The notes under the pieces are model-generated. The model searched no databases. It was not told the origin of the DNA and saw nothing but the letters and a program-made list of their open reading frames with translations. 64,000 bases of DNA from contig OZ022242.1 in the NCBI GenBank assembly GCA_963978895.1, forward strand, positions 29,201,806 through 29,265,805, read 5' to 3'. Position 1 is the first letter of the stretch; each line of letters begins with the position of its first letter. This stretch comes from Erpobdella octoculata. Its lineage: Eukaryota; Annelida; Clitellata; Hirudinida; Erpobdellidae. Positions 26,195 through 37,000 of the stretch are shown piece by piece. The position numbers were made by a program, and so were the translations under genes.

Positions 26195-26815
26195 TTGTAT
26201 GACAGGGAATGGTTATCAGCAAGATTGATTGACTATACTTATGTAGCAAGTATAATCAATCCGGATAATATTAATTATGTGACTTGCGACTTGACGTTTA
26301 AAGAAAATCCAAATGTTTTCGACATTGAATTTAGATCGAAACAATCACTACTGTCTTGGTTCACGACAACATCGAACAAACATTTTATTTCTATAATCCT
26401 ATTGGACCAGTAGAAAAAGAACAAGAGGCAATGAAGAAGATTTTTTTTAATTTTGTCGAAAACTTCAATTCTGAGCACCCTTATGCCGATAGAGGGATTA
26501 ATCCAATTTTCAAGAAATCCTTACCACCAACCACTCCCTACCAGAACGATGCCAACAATTGCGGTATTCATGCAGGAATATTTATCGACAGGTTTGCACG
26601 GGGGCGAATTTAAATGAACCCTTTGATCCTGACGAAAAAATGGAGTGGATTAGTGAAATCCTTCTTTCTTTGGACGATATGACCAGTTATTGTTTGTATT
26701 GTATTGTGGAGTGCACGAGCCTGAGGATGGAAGCAATTGGGTAGAATGTGGATTGTGCAAAAGATGGGTTCATCATAAATGTACCAAATTAATGTTAACA
26801 ACGGAAGAATTTTAA
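26195..26815 (+). pseudogene. Ulp1-like (C48) protease plus PHD finger, TE-derived C-terminus
   Basis: The first frame (WLSARLIDYTYVASI, about 26,200-26,410) resembles the N-terminal half of a Ulp1/SENP cysteine protease. The second frame (26356-26613) has TFYFYNPIGP and then DANNCGIHAGIFIDRFA, in which the Cys of NNCG sits where the catalytic DCG/NCG cysteine is expected. A third frame carries the PHD-like pattern YCGVHEPEDGSNWVECGLC followed by KRWVHHKC. So there are two frame changes and no working protein. The same PHD type is found at about 44.45 kb inside a long-TIR element. This argues for a TE C-terminus rather than a host SENP gene. Confidence 0.7.
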
Positions 26816-27442
26816 AAGCAGAGCATTACTTGCGAGCTCTGCGTAAATTTCTTTTAGAATTTTTTGGATTATTTAGACACAAATAAAGACTTTAATTTTT
26901 AAAACTGAGTATACATTTTTATTGCCCCAGTAGATACAATATCCGGTGAGTCGTTAACGAGCCGTTCATTTGCATAATAGCTGCAGGGAGCCCAGTGCGA
27001 TTAAGCATGGAACTCTATATACATACTGGAATGGAATCCAAGCACTAGCTGCGCGTCAGCCCGTACAACATGATGCCTAACAGCTAACCGAGCTATTTCT
27101 TATTTGTTGTGATATCGAGCGCGTGCTTGCTGTTGTGAAAATTTATCGTTTGTGACTCGTATTATTCATATATATTATACAGTATTTTTATTGGATTAGT
27201 ACTGGATTACATTCAAATAATTATATATTTTTTATCTGTTTTAATCGCTTTACATTTGGATTACTGACCGTATAATTATCGTGATATCGAGCTTTACATA
27301 TGGATTACTGGCCGTATAATTATTTTTTATCATTTATATAAATATGCTATTTCCCTAAAAAATAAGCTTAGCAAATAGGTTTTACTGAATAAGGGAATAT
27401 AATATAATATCATCAATCGTCATCAACCACCTTGTAGCGATA

Positions 27443-28180
27443 ATGGTTCGATGTGCTGCTTATGGTTGCAGAAGCGGGTATGATAGTCAGAAAAATCAAG
27501 AAAGTGACGAAAAAGTAAGTTTTCATTTGGTTCCGTGGAATGACAAAGAACTTTTAGCCAAATGGGTACGTGCTAATCCCAGACAAGATTGGGTTCCATC
27601 TCGATTTTCAAGACTGTGTTCTTTGCATTTTCATCCCGATGATTTTGAATATGAGAGAACAGATACATTGTTAAGAAGGAAGAAAAAATGTAAAGATCAG
27701 AACCTGAAAGATAGACGTCTGAAGAGAAGCACTGTGCCATCAAAGTTTCTAAATGCCCCCAATTACCTCACCAAAGAAATTAGTCATAGAACAACAAGTA
27801 AATCCACAGCTTCTGTTCGACGTGAAATTGAAGCTGAAAAACTAGATGCTCAAAATAACTTATTTCTGGCTGAAGATGACCTCTCAAGTTTAACAATTCG
27901 ATCAATTGCAGAAAAACTGATGAGTGATAAAACTGCACCTAGAGGGTTTAAAGTTGACATAGTTGAAGATAAACTTATTGTTTACATGGTAGTTCTTGAG
28001 AGAGACTTGCCACAAATTTCAGCCAGTATTGTTATTAGCAACAACCATAGTTTGGTTGTACGAATCAAAGATAAGATCCTTCCGGCATCACAATACAGAC
28101 ATCTCATTTTAAAAAACTTGCAGGCTATGTCACAACTTATTAATTTAATGGCATATATAAAAAACTGGCCTGAGCAATAG
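27443..28180 (+). CDS. THAP-domain protein of the P-like transposon
   Basis: A 245-aa protein. Residues 1-90 form a THAP zinc finger: MVRCAAYGC supplies the first two Cys, CSLHF the Cys-x2-His pair, with the conserved Trp in KWVRANP and the closing Pro motif in STVPSKF. THAP domains bind element ends in P transposases. A basic linker and a mixed C-terminal part (SLTIRSIAEKLMSD, VYMVVLERDLPQ) follow, without a visible RNase-H-like DDE core. The start is the ATG directly before the zinc finger. The copy at 53,281-54,018 encodes an identical protein. A cryptic GTAAGT near codon 24 lies inside the finger and is unlikely to be used. Confidence 0.85.
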   Translation: MVRCAAYGCRSGYDSQKNQESDEKVSFHLVPWNDKELLAKWVRANPRQDWVPSRFSRLCSLHFHPDDFEYERTDTLLRRKKKCKDQNLKDRRLKRSTVPSKFLNAPNYLTKEISHRTTSKSTASVRREIEAEKLDAQNNLFLAEDDLSSLTIRSIAEKLMSDKTAPRGFKVDIVEDKLIVYMVVLERDLPQISASIVISNNHSLVVRIKDKILPASQYRHLILKNLQAMSQLINLMAYIKNWPEQ

Positions 28181-28650
28181 TACGCCTCAAAAAATGTAAC
28201 GATTGTTCAGATATTCTTGAAGAACGACATCTGGAACCTCTCGAACTTGATAATTCAATAGAACACAGATCCTCTGATTTTTTTGAAGAAATCAATTGTG
28301 GAGGTTTGACCCGTCCTTCACAATATACATTTCTGATTATGGTTCACTGTTGGCAGGTCTTCGAAGAAATAAAGTTGTCCAAGAACCTCATGAATTGTTT
28401 TCTCACTTCTCCATCACAACGTCTACTTTTTTGCAAGATCATTGACAGGTCTTTGTATATGGATGGCAGCAGACTCAGTCAAATTGATGTGGGTTTGTGT
28501 ACAAAAGGCCATGATCTGAAAAATTTAATTTCAGCAAGATTTTTCAATTGCGTTGCCAAGAACTTGATTAAAGACTTTTCAAACAAAGCTGATAGCAACA
28601 CAAGAAATTTTTCAAGAAAGAGAAAAATTGACAAATTAACAAACTGTTGA
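28174..28650 (+). CDS. second frame of the P-like transposon, transposase C-terminus-like
   Basis: An open frame shifted relative to the THAP frame, with no early ATG; the first ATG is at 28,306. It shows VRLKKCNDCSDIL (Cys-x2-Cys), INCGGLTRPSQYTFLI and a basic C-terminus (RNFSRKRKIDKL). CxxC followed by GGL.xPS is found near the C-terminus of P/THAP9-type transposases; that match is by eye. It may be an exon spliced to the THAP frame or a remnant left by internal deletion. It is intact and identical in the second copy. Confidence 0.6.
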   Translation, partial: AIVRLKKCNDCSDILEERHLEPLELDNSIEHRSSDFFEEINCGGLTRPSQYTFLIMVHCWQVFEEIKLSKNLMNCFLTSPSQRLLFCKIIDRSLYMDGSRLSQIDVGLCTKGHDLKNLISARFFNCVAKNLIKDFSNKADSNTRNFSRKRKIDKLTNC

Positions 28651-29029
28651 TTTAAATTTAGATTATACATTTCTGCCATCTGCTTCTATTTGTGTAAATA
28701 TCTTCCAATAATAAATAATATATTATTATTATTATTAAATCATCAAATAGTTGTTGTAAAGTTCAAAATAATGCTTTTTTTATCATCTCTTGCTGCTATT
28801 TGTTTTTATATCTTTGTATATATTAGTTTTCTTTCGTTTAAATAATGTGCTAAATGTTTTTGGTATCTAATAAATATGAGATTTGACTACCACTTTCGTG
28901 TTATTAATGGTTGGTACAGGCTACTAGCTGCAGCGCACACACAACGCACACGCAACGAGCGGTATCAACTTGTACGTGCGCATTTTGAGTTTCCATTCCA
29001 GTATGTATATAGAGTTCCATGGATTAAGT

Positions 29030-29890
29030 AACCATATGCTGTGTCGTGTGCGTTAAAAGTTAGATTTTTAAAATTCGTATAACTTTTAACTTAAACATAA
29101 TAAATCTATTTTGTTTTTATTATAGGATTGGAACTAACAAGTTATATTCAGACTTGTTTCAATTTTTAAAAATGGATCAGATTTGCCAAAAATAGAACCA
29201 AGGTTATCTCCATACATTTAGATACGGAAAACATACCCTGATCTATATTTTGCTTCATAACTTTTGTATTTGTTAGACTATTTTCAAAAAATTAGTTCCT
29301 ATGTTTAGCATATTTGTCTTTCCAATGCATTAAGTTACAAACCCAATGCAGTCGAAAATTTTAATTTCCATGGCCCCAAACGCAAGTGAAAAATCCTCTC
29401 CATACATTTACATAGGGACGACGAACGTTTTTCGCCTATAACTTTTTTATTTTTTGCAATATTAAATTTATTTTTACACCATTATATTTCTTTCTTAAAT
29501 ACCTCTTTAACGATCTATAGCACAACCCCAATGCACGAAATATTTTTTGCACCATAGTACGGGGATCCAGCTGCGCAGCCAACATCTCCCTCGTTAAAAA
29601 GTATAACATCGGGGGATTCATCCCCAAAGATAATGATGATGATAATATCATTATGACAATGGAAGGAGGTACAGTTGTTAAAATTAATATTAAATGTTTT
29701 AAATATAAATTGTTTATTTTTGTGTAAAAAATTAATCAATCAACCCAGGGGTTGGGCAAGTGCCTCCCTTGTTCCCCCTATGAGGGCGCTCATGTTTACG
29801 ACCCACAAAAGTCAAGGGTTAACGACAGTTTTAGTAATAATTAGTAGCAACAAACCATAAGACATTTAAATTGAAAAAGTTGATTAAAAT
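29030..29890. other. no recognisable gene
   Basis: AT-rich sequence. CGCCTATAACTTTTTTATTTT near 29,430 faintly resembles the TIR of the 43.9-kb element. A hAT-like end CAGGGGTTGGGCAAG lies near 29,746. Nothing coding. Confidence 0.35.
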
Positions 29891-29894
29891 ATCA

Positions 29895-30115
29895 AATTCA
29901 GCTGGCGTTTTTTCTGTGAAAAAATGTCGATGACGGCTTGTTCATTAATGTGAAGGTCGCGATTGATAGTCATCTGGGCAAGCCCATTCAGTTTTGTCTG
30001 GCCCATTGTGGTGCATAGATAAGACTTGAATCTGCGCAAAGTTGAGGATTACTCGGCTGTCGCGGATGAGAGGCAACGTGATAAAGAGTTTTAGAGCAGC
30101 GTAATTATCTGCAGA
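29895..30115 (-). pseudogene. hAT transposase C-terminal (dimerisation) fragment
   Basis: Minus-strand reading gives YAALKLFITLPLIRDS and then, after a frame change, TTMGQTKLNGLAQMTINRD. This is the hAT dimerisation-domain pattern (LPVT...S.MSQ.RLNGLA.LSI). No TIRs can be assigned. Confidence 0.6.
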
Positions 30116-30468
30116 TATATGGAATCCTCACAGTGTTGCAAAACATCAACTGCGATACAAACGTATATAGGTACCTGCTATAGTAGGTACTTGAGTTTCT
30201 TCTCTAGGTCAATGAAAGATCTTTGGTCAAGAAACCTTCGAAGCAGACTCTCGCATTTGGGGCAAATAGGTTGGGTCGGGTCAGATTTTCTGCTGGATCG
30301 GGTCTTCATAATTGGACCCATAGACCACTCTGACCCAACAATGGAGATGTGCAGAGCGCACAAAATATTAGAAAAATAATAGAGTTACATAGAAAAAAAT
30401 TGAAAACCACGGGCACCCGCGTCATTTCAAAATCAATTTCGGGGGAGGGGCATGGGTGGAAATGCTAC

Positions 30469-30473
<5 letters not shown>

Positions 30474-30530
<57 letters not shown>
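30474..30530. repeat. (TA)n microsatellite
   Basis: A TA run followed by GAATGTCTGTTGGTTTGTTTG, a T/G-rich block also seen at other dispersed repeats here. Confidence 0.92.
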
Positions 30531-30533
<3 letters not shown>

Positions 30534-31022
30534 TGTCTGTTGGTTTGTTTGTCTCTCTGTTTGTTCTTTGTTTCTCCAAAATAATTATTTTTATTAATTT
30601 CAAAAAAATATTCTAAGTAACCATGGACCTATCCTCAGACCTACCAAATGTACAAAAAAAATTCATAAAAATAGGTTCAGCCGTTTCGGAGTTCAATTTC
30701 AAACACTGACACGAGATTTTTATATATATATATATATTAATTTAATTAAATGTCCTATATTAACTTTACCACTGGTTTTGCTTGCCTGCCTGGAAAAGAA
30801 AATTAATTAACTTCCTACCATTTAATTGTGCTGAAACTTAGAATATAAGCTTGCTCCTCATGAAATATCTATTTCATTTTGAACATTTTTTTAACAAAAT
30901 TTAATTTTACTTTTTTATATTCTAAGAAACAAATTCAAAATAAAAACATTCTGCTTTTTCAGGTTTTGTTATTAAAACAAGAAATCAAATGATAGTTTTT
31001 TTATCTAATATCATTTCAGATG

Positions 31023-34000
31023 TTAATTTTTAAACTCTTTAATAAAAGGTCCCTTTTGTCTTTTTGGAAATTTTTTTATATTTTTGAGTTGGGATTCCTC
31101 TTCTACGGGCAAAAACTTTCTTGAAGGCAATGAGGAAACTAAGGCTTGTTTCCAGTCTTTTGTTTCTTTTACCTTCAGCATAAGGTTGACAACTTGATTT
31201 AGGGGCAGTGCCTTTGACCCTTGGACCCATCTAGATTAAATAATATTCAACTCACTGAATTCATAAACCAAACTTTTAAGCTTTCAAAAAAGGAGTCTCA
31301 ACTTACTTAACAAATCTGTCCATAGGAAAACTGGCCATCCGTATACCTTCCTGCTTTGACTTAGCCATAGTTCGTGGAATTTCGTTAGATTTATCTACAA
31401 TGCACCCAATAATATAGACATCATTGGGATCTAATGTTGTTAATACTTTTGGTGCATTTGGTGAGAGATATACAAGTCTGTAATAAAAAAATTATATGTA
31501 AACATCATAGAAATATTAACTAAGGTAATTAGCAAGCATTAAACTTGTAATAATTACCTTTCTTTTGGGTAATGATTCAAATAAGAATCCTGTGAGACTG
31601 TTATGGGTGCATGCTCGATATTTGGAATTGATTTCTGCAGTTTTGAATAACTTGCACTTTCTTTCAATAAATTGCAGAAGTGAAAATGAAACGGCTCTTT
31701 TGAAACTTTGTTAAGTCCATGACATTGGTGAATCTTTAAAAATGTATGAATTGCAATTCATTTTGATAATATATAAATCACTATACAGTTAAACATGTGT
31801 ATAACAAACATCTCTATAACAAAAACTTGCCTACAAAAAAAAAATCAGTAATGAATTTAATGTAAAATAAGCCAAAATTGACCATGAATTAGCAGGGTAA
31901 ATGAAGCTATTCTGAAAGTAAAGATGCCGAGAAAATCAGAAACTGCATGTGCACATTCAAAAAAGTCAAGTTAGATTGTAATTATCATACTGTGCATCTT
32001 CGAACCAGTTTCACAAAATAAAGGAATGGATGTTTCCAGGTCGGTGAGGTGCATTCTAGGCAAACCCCCGCGACCAGGTAGATTATATATAAACATTTCT
32101 GAAACCTCCTGAATACAAAATTAATATTCAAAACTGTGTTTATAAGTCAATTTTTTTGATGAACTGGCAATCAATGATTAGCATCACCATTTATCATTAA
32201 AACATTGCTCAGCCATGCTGTAAGGGTTTGACATTTACAGAATTTCATGTTTATCTACAAATTTTGGTTCAGAGCCCACTACCAAACAGAAGTTAATCTA
32301 TTTCAAGAAAAGTATCTTGCGAAGAAAAGATGCCTGTGGATGGCATTTGTCAATTTTGAAAAAAAAAAAAACATCTGACAGAGTTCCCAGGAGGTCTTAT
32401 GGTGGGAACTGAGAAGTTTAGGTGTGAATGAATGGCAGGTTTCTGTTATAAGAGCTATGTATGCAGACACATCAACAATTGTGAAGTTGAGTGATTAAGG
32501 GTTGAAGCTTTACAGAGTCCCCATGTACCCGATCGTAAAAACAGTCATTTGTCGAGCCGATGCAGTTTGTCTATTTTCTGTAAAAGTGTTATGTGAAAAA
32601 TAGACATCCCTTTCAATGATCAACGTTTGTTTTTTATTTATCACATTTCCTTTAAACTGTACTCTACAAAACTCGAAGGCCATAAAAAATCTAAATATAC
32701 AAAAAGTCTAGTTAAAATCCTTGAGGCCCTGGCACTTTCCAATTTCAATAATTAGAAGAAAACTGAGACAGGTTGTACTTCCGAAATAGGAGCCCTTCTC
32801 TTGTTTTGGCTTTCAAGAAGATCTGTCCTGCTCTACTAAAGAGCTGTTCGCTGGGGACACTTAATGCAGAGGATAGGACCGAATGGAGGCATAAAATTAG
32901 ACATGAAATAAAAAAAATCCATATTTCGTTTCACTCATATCCATCAAGTTTCCATACCTTTTTATCACTCTTTCATATCTACAACCTTGATTTGATGCTT
33001 TCATATGCCAAAACTCAACCCAAGCTCTCACATTCTAGACAACCAAGCCAGAGTTGTCCATGAGTCAAATTTTACCAATCCACCACACTTTGACCAGACA
33101 CCACCTAATCTATAATACCTATTAAATTCCTGATGTGTTCAATATATGGGATTGTTGCAGCGGCTGGAGAGTAACAGAATCAACTTACTAGAAATCATCA
33201 TCAAAAACGGTGTAAAATTGCTTCCTGAGCCTGTTCGCACACAATGGAGAAAATCACTGTTCATAGTTTGCCAGTGGTTTTTTAACGTCCAAAAAGGATA
33301 AAGTAATGGTCCTTATGCATGATAAAACCAAGGTTGATCAAGCACAGCCATAGAAGAAGCCAAATATGGTTCTAGAGTACAACACTACTAAAGGAATTGT
33401 TGATACAGAGTAAGATTTTGCTGGTTCTTCAAAAATACATCCCCATTGTTTAAACTTTCCACATGTTGAAGACAGAAAACCAGCATCATGTGTCCACAAT
33501 GTAGAGTTGAGATAAACAAGCAAAATGCCAATGTTATGCAGCACATGTGCATCAGTATGACTAATGTTTGTTCTAGACAGTGACATTTTTAAATTCCTTA
33601 TATTAACTTCACCGCTGGTCTTGCTTGCTTACTTGATTGCTTGAATCTTTGCAAGCCTTGAAAGTGAAAATGACCTAACTTCCCATCATCCAATTGAGAT
33701 GAAATTTGATATATAAGCTTGCTCCTCATGACAATACATTCTATTGAAGTTTGAAAATTTTTGAAATAAAAAATTGTGTAACTAAAAATAATAACTGTTT
33801 ATGTTTTCAAACAAAAACATATCAAATACAATTAATGTTTGCTTATACAAATTCAAAAAATGTCGCTTTAAAAAAAAATTTGCAATAAATGAAAAGCTGG
33901 CGAATCTTGACATAGTATAAGGAATTTGTGAAAAAACCTCATTTTTTATGGCTTACTTGTTTTATTGTTATATTGCTTGGTTTGACATCAAGAATTAAAA

Positions 34001-37000
34001 ATCTTCAGAAAAATTATACTGTACTATAATTATACTACTAGATTGTTCTTGGACGCCGATGGCGCCCGTTAAAAATGTATGTAGCTGCGCTTCCCTGATA
34101 ACGGTTTCTATAGTTGCAATGCCTCGTCCACCTGACGACTTAAAATTACCGTATTTTTTCGCATATAGCGCGCGTACGCAGATAACGCGCCCCCGCAGAT
34201 AACGCGCGTTTGTATAAAAGTTTGGTATACCGCGCACACGAATATAACGCGCATATGTATGTAAATTCTGGTATAACGCACACGCATATAACGCGCTAAA
34301 GGGTCCATGCTATGTAAAACCGCATATAACGCGCACACGCATATAACGCGCCTTAGGAGAGCGCGGTATGTAAAAACGCATATAACGCGCGCGTTATATG
34401 CGAAAAAATACGGTATTTATTTAAAAAATAAATAAATAATGAAAAAAATGAATATATATTTTTTTAAATTATTTATTGAATAAAATTATATATTATATTA
34501 TATGTTTTATACTATATAAATATGGAGTCATTTTAAAAAAAAATCTGTTGTTTCAGCTTTAAATTAGTTGCAATTAATAGTTTAGCTAAATTTTTTAATA
34601 ACAGTAAGTAAAAGTTTAACTTAAAAAAATTAGTTTGTGCCCATCTCTGCAAGTCAGAAGAATGAAATTTACACTGAAGATTTACTGAGATAAAGAAAAA
34701 GTCTAATACATGCACACTCATACACACCAAACCCAAAACTACAATAAATTTAATTAAAACTCAAACTATTTGGTCAGATTGTTATTTAACAATTCATATT
34801 ATTCTATTCTTGTTTAAATTTTTGTTGGCTTAGAATTTCTTTAATCAAGCAATATCATCACTGAATTGCATGATGTCTTGTTGTCAGTGATGGGCAAAAG
34901 TTAACTACTAGGATTAACACCAGGATTCACTATCGCGATCAATTTAACAACGCGCCCATAGTGCTATAGTAAAAACTTGTTTTAAAGAAATCAAGCTTAG
35001 AGGTGAGAGTCAGGACAGTAAAAATGTCTGTTGTGACGAGACACTCCAGGTGCACCTTCTAAGCTAGCTACCGAGTTGTTACGAGAAAGTTCTGTTGAGT
35101 GTTTTGCGAGTTGCGCGGTATTTACATTACATGTTTCTTGTTATTTATATTGTGTTTAGTAAGAATAAAGTTTTCTGAAAGACACAACAATTGGCGCAGT
35201 CGACATGTCTGAAGTTGATAAATTAATTAAATTGTTCGCTGAGCAAGAGAGATATCGCTCAGAACAAGAAAGACTTCGCGAAAAAGAACGAGCAGAACAC
35301 ATAAAACAAATGGAGAAGTTGATTTTGAGTTTACAACCATCGGCAACAAATATTCCCAGTTTTGAAGCTTTCGACCCTTTGAAAGAATTATGGAAAGATT
35401 ACTTGGCAAGGTTTGAAACTTTCACTGGTGTTCATTCGGTTCCTGGTCGAAAAATACCTCAAGTTTTCTTGACTAATCAAACTTCGACAACATACAAGTT
35501 TCTTGATACGTTAGCAAGTCAGCAAACACCGCCAAAGAAAGCGAATGACTTAACGATAGAAGAAATCGAAATGTTTATGGGAAATCAATTTAACCCATCA
35601 AAGTTTGTTGTCCGAGAAAGGTACAAATTCTGGAATTCGTCAAGCAGCGACAACTTGTGATTTCGCTTCCATCGAGAATCCACAAGACGAAGCAATGAGG
35701 ACCAGATTCATCTGTTCCGTCAACAATGAAGCAGTCCTCCGAGCTCTGTTCCTCATAAATGACGATGAGTTATCTTTTGCAAGAGCAATAGAGATAGCAT
35801 GCGAAACCGAAGATGCAGCTCAAGTTGCAAAAGAAACCGTTTGTGAAAAAGCCCCATCACCTGAGAGAACGTCTCAGGTATTCAAAGTCGATCGAAGAAA
35901 GCAGAAGAAACATACGGAATATCATCAGCAGCACGCAACTGATAAAACGTCAAATGTTCCTAAAGAAAAGTGTCGACGTTGCGGTAAGAACAACCACACT
36001 TTTAAAGAATGTCGTTTTGCAAACTACATATGCAATTTCTGTCAAAAGAAAGGACATCTGCAAGCTGTTTGTCTAAAAAAGAAAAGACAAGTTCAGTGTA
36101 TATTTGCAAAAGATGAATTCGTGAAAGAACACGTGTTCACCATGAAAGGACGAAATCCTTTGTTGCAACAGTTGACTCTCAACAGTCAACCCTTCAGTTT
36201 TCTCATTGATAGTGGTTCCAGAGACAACTTTTGTTCACGAGCTGCATGGATCAAACTGGGGAAACCGAAGTTGCAGCTGAATGATAAAAGATATTGTTCA
36301 GCAACAGGAGATGACATCCCAACAATGGGCACATTTGAAACAGAAGTAAAATTAAAAAACTCAGACTTCCAAAGAAGAGTGTGGTTCAATGTCACAAAAA
36401 CACATGATCTCAACCTACTGGGATTTGAGGCGATACGTGATATGAAGATTGACGTCACCTCATTGCTGTCAAAGAACTTCAGTTCCGTTCAAGTTATAAC
36501 GGAAACAACAGAAAACCACCTTCAAAATGAATGTCAACTTTTGTGCTCTGAATACAGCGAATTGTTCGATCCACAACTGGGGTGTCTTAAAGATGTCGAA
36601 CTAGAAATAAAGTTCAAACCAGATTCGGAACCGATTTTCTGCAAGCCCCGGACAGTACCGTTTGCTATCCTGGAAGAATTGAACAGCGTGTATGATGCAG
36701 GAATAAGAAAAGGTATATGGATTCCAGCTCAGTTCAATCATTATGGAACCCCGGTAGTTCCAGTCAGAAAACGGATTCAACCGAATCAGAAAAACGCAGG
36801 TCTAAGAATCTGTGGAGACTACTCGGTAACGATCAACTCTCAACTTGAAACACATCATTACCCAATGCCACTTCCAGAAGATCTGATGAGAAAACTAGGG
36901 GGAAGTTTTTGCTTCAGTAAAATCGATCTCGCAGATGCATACCTCCAGATTAAACTGACACCAGAAAGTCAAAGAAGACTAGCTTTGAGCACGCACAAAG

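Larger units (their letters stand above)
27006..29021 (+). mobile_element. P-element-like THAP transposon, copy 1 (2,016 bp)
   Basis: 31-bp perfect TIRs start CATGGAACTCTATATACATA. A 7-bp duplication GATTAAG flanks the element (26999-27005 and 29022-29028). It encodes a THAP-domain protein and a second, P-transposase-like C-terminal frame. TIR length and the CATG start match Drosophila P elements, but the 7-bp TSD differs from the usual 8 bp. The central transposase core is missing or split, so it is probably non-autonomous. A same-length copy lies inverted at 52,440. Confidence 0.93.

Noticed and set aside
26195..26815. A host SENP (SUMO protease) gene
   Set aside because: Two frame changes, no introns with good sites, and the same PHD tail inside a TIR element at 44.4 kb point to a transposon remnant.
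27006..29028. 8-bp TSD for the THAP elements, as in Drosophila P
   Set aside because: At both copies only 7 bases (GATTAAG, CATTATT) are duplicated; shifting the border by one base breaks the match on the other side.
31039..31230. Basic 63-aa protein starting MGPRVKGTAPKSS
   Set aside because: It is a shadow frame of the last TRMT10C exon; the frame one base off gives the conserved TKDWKQAL motif and continues from exon 4 in phase.
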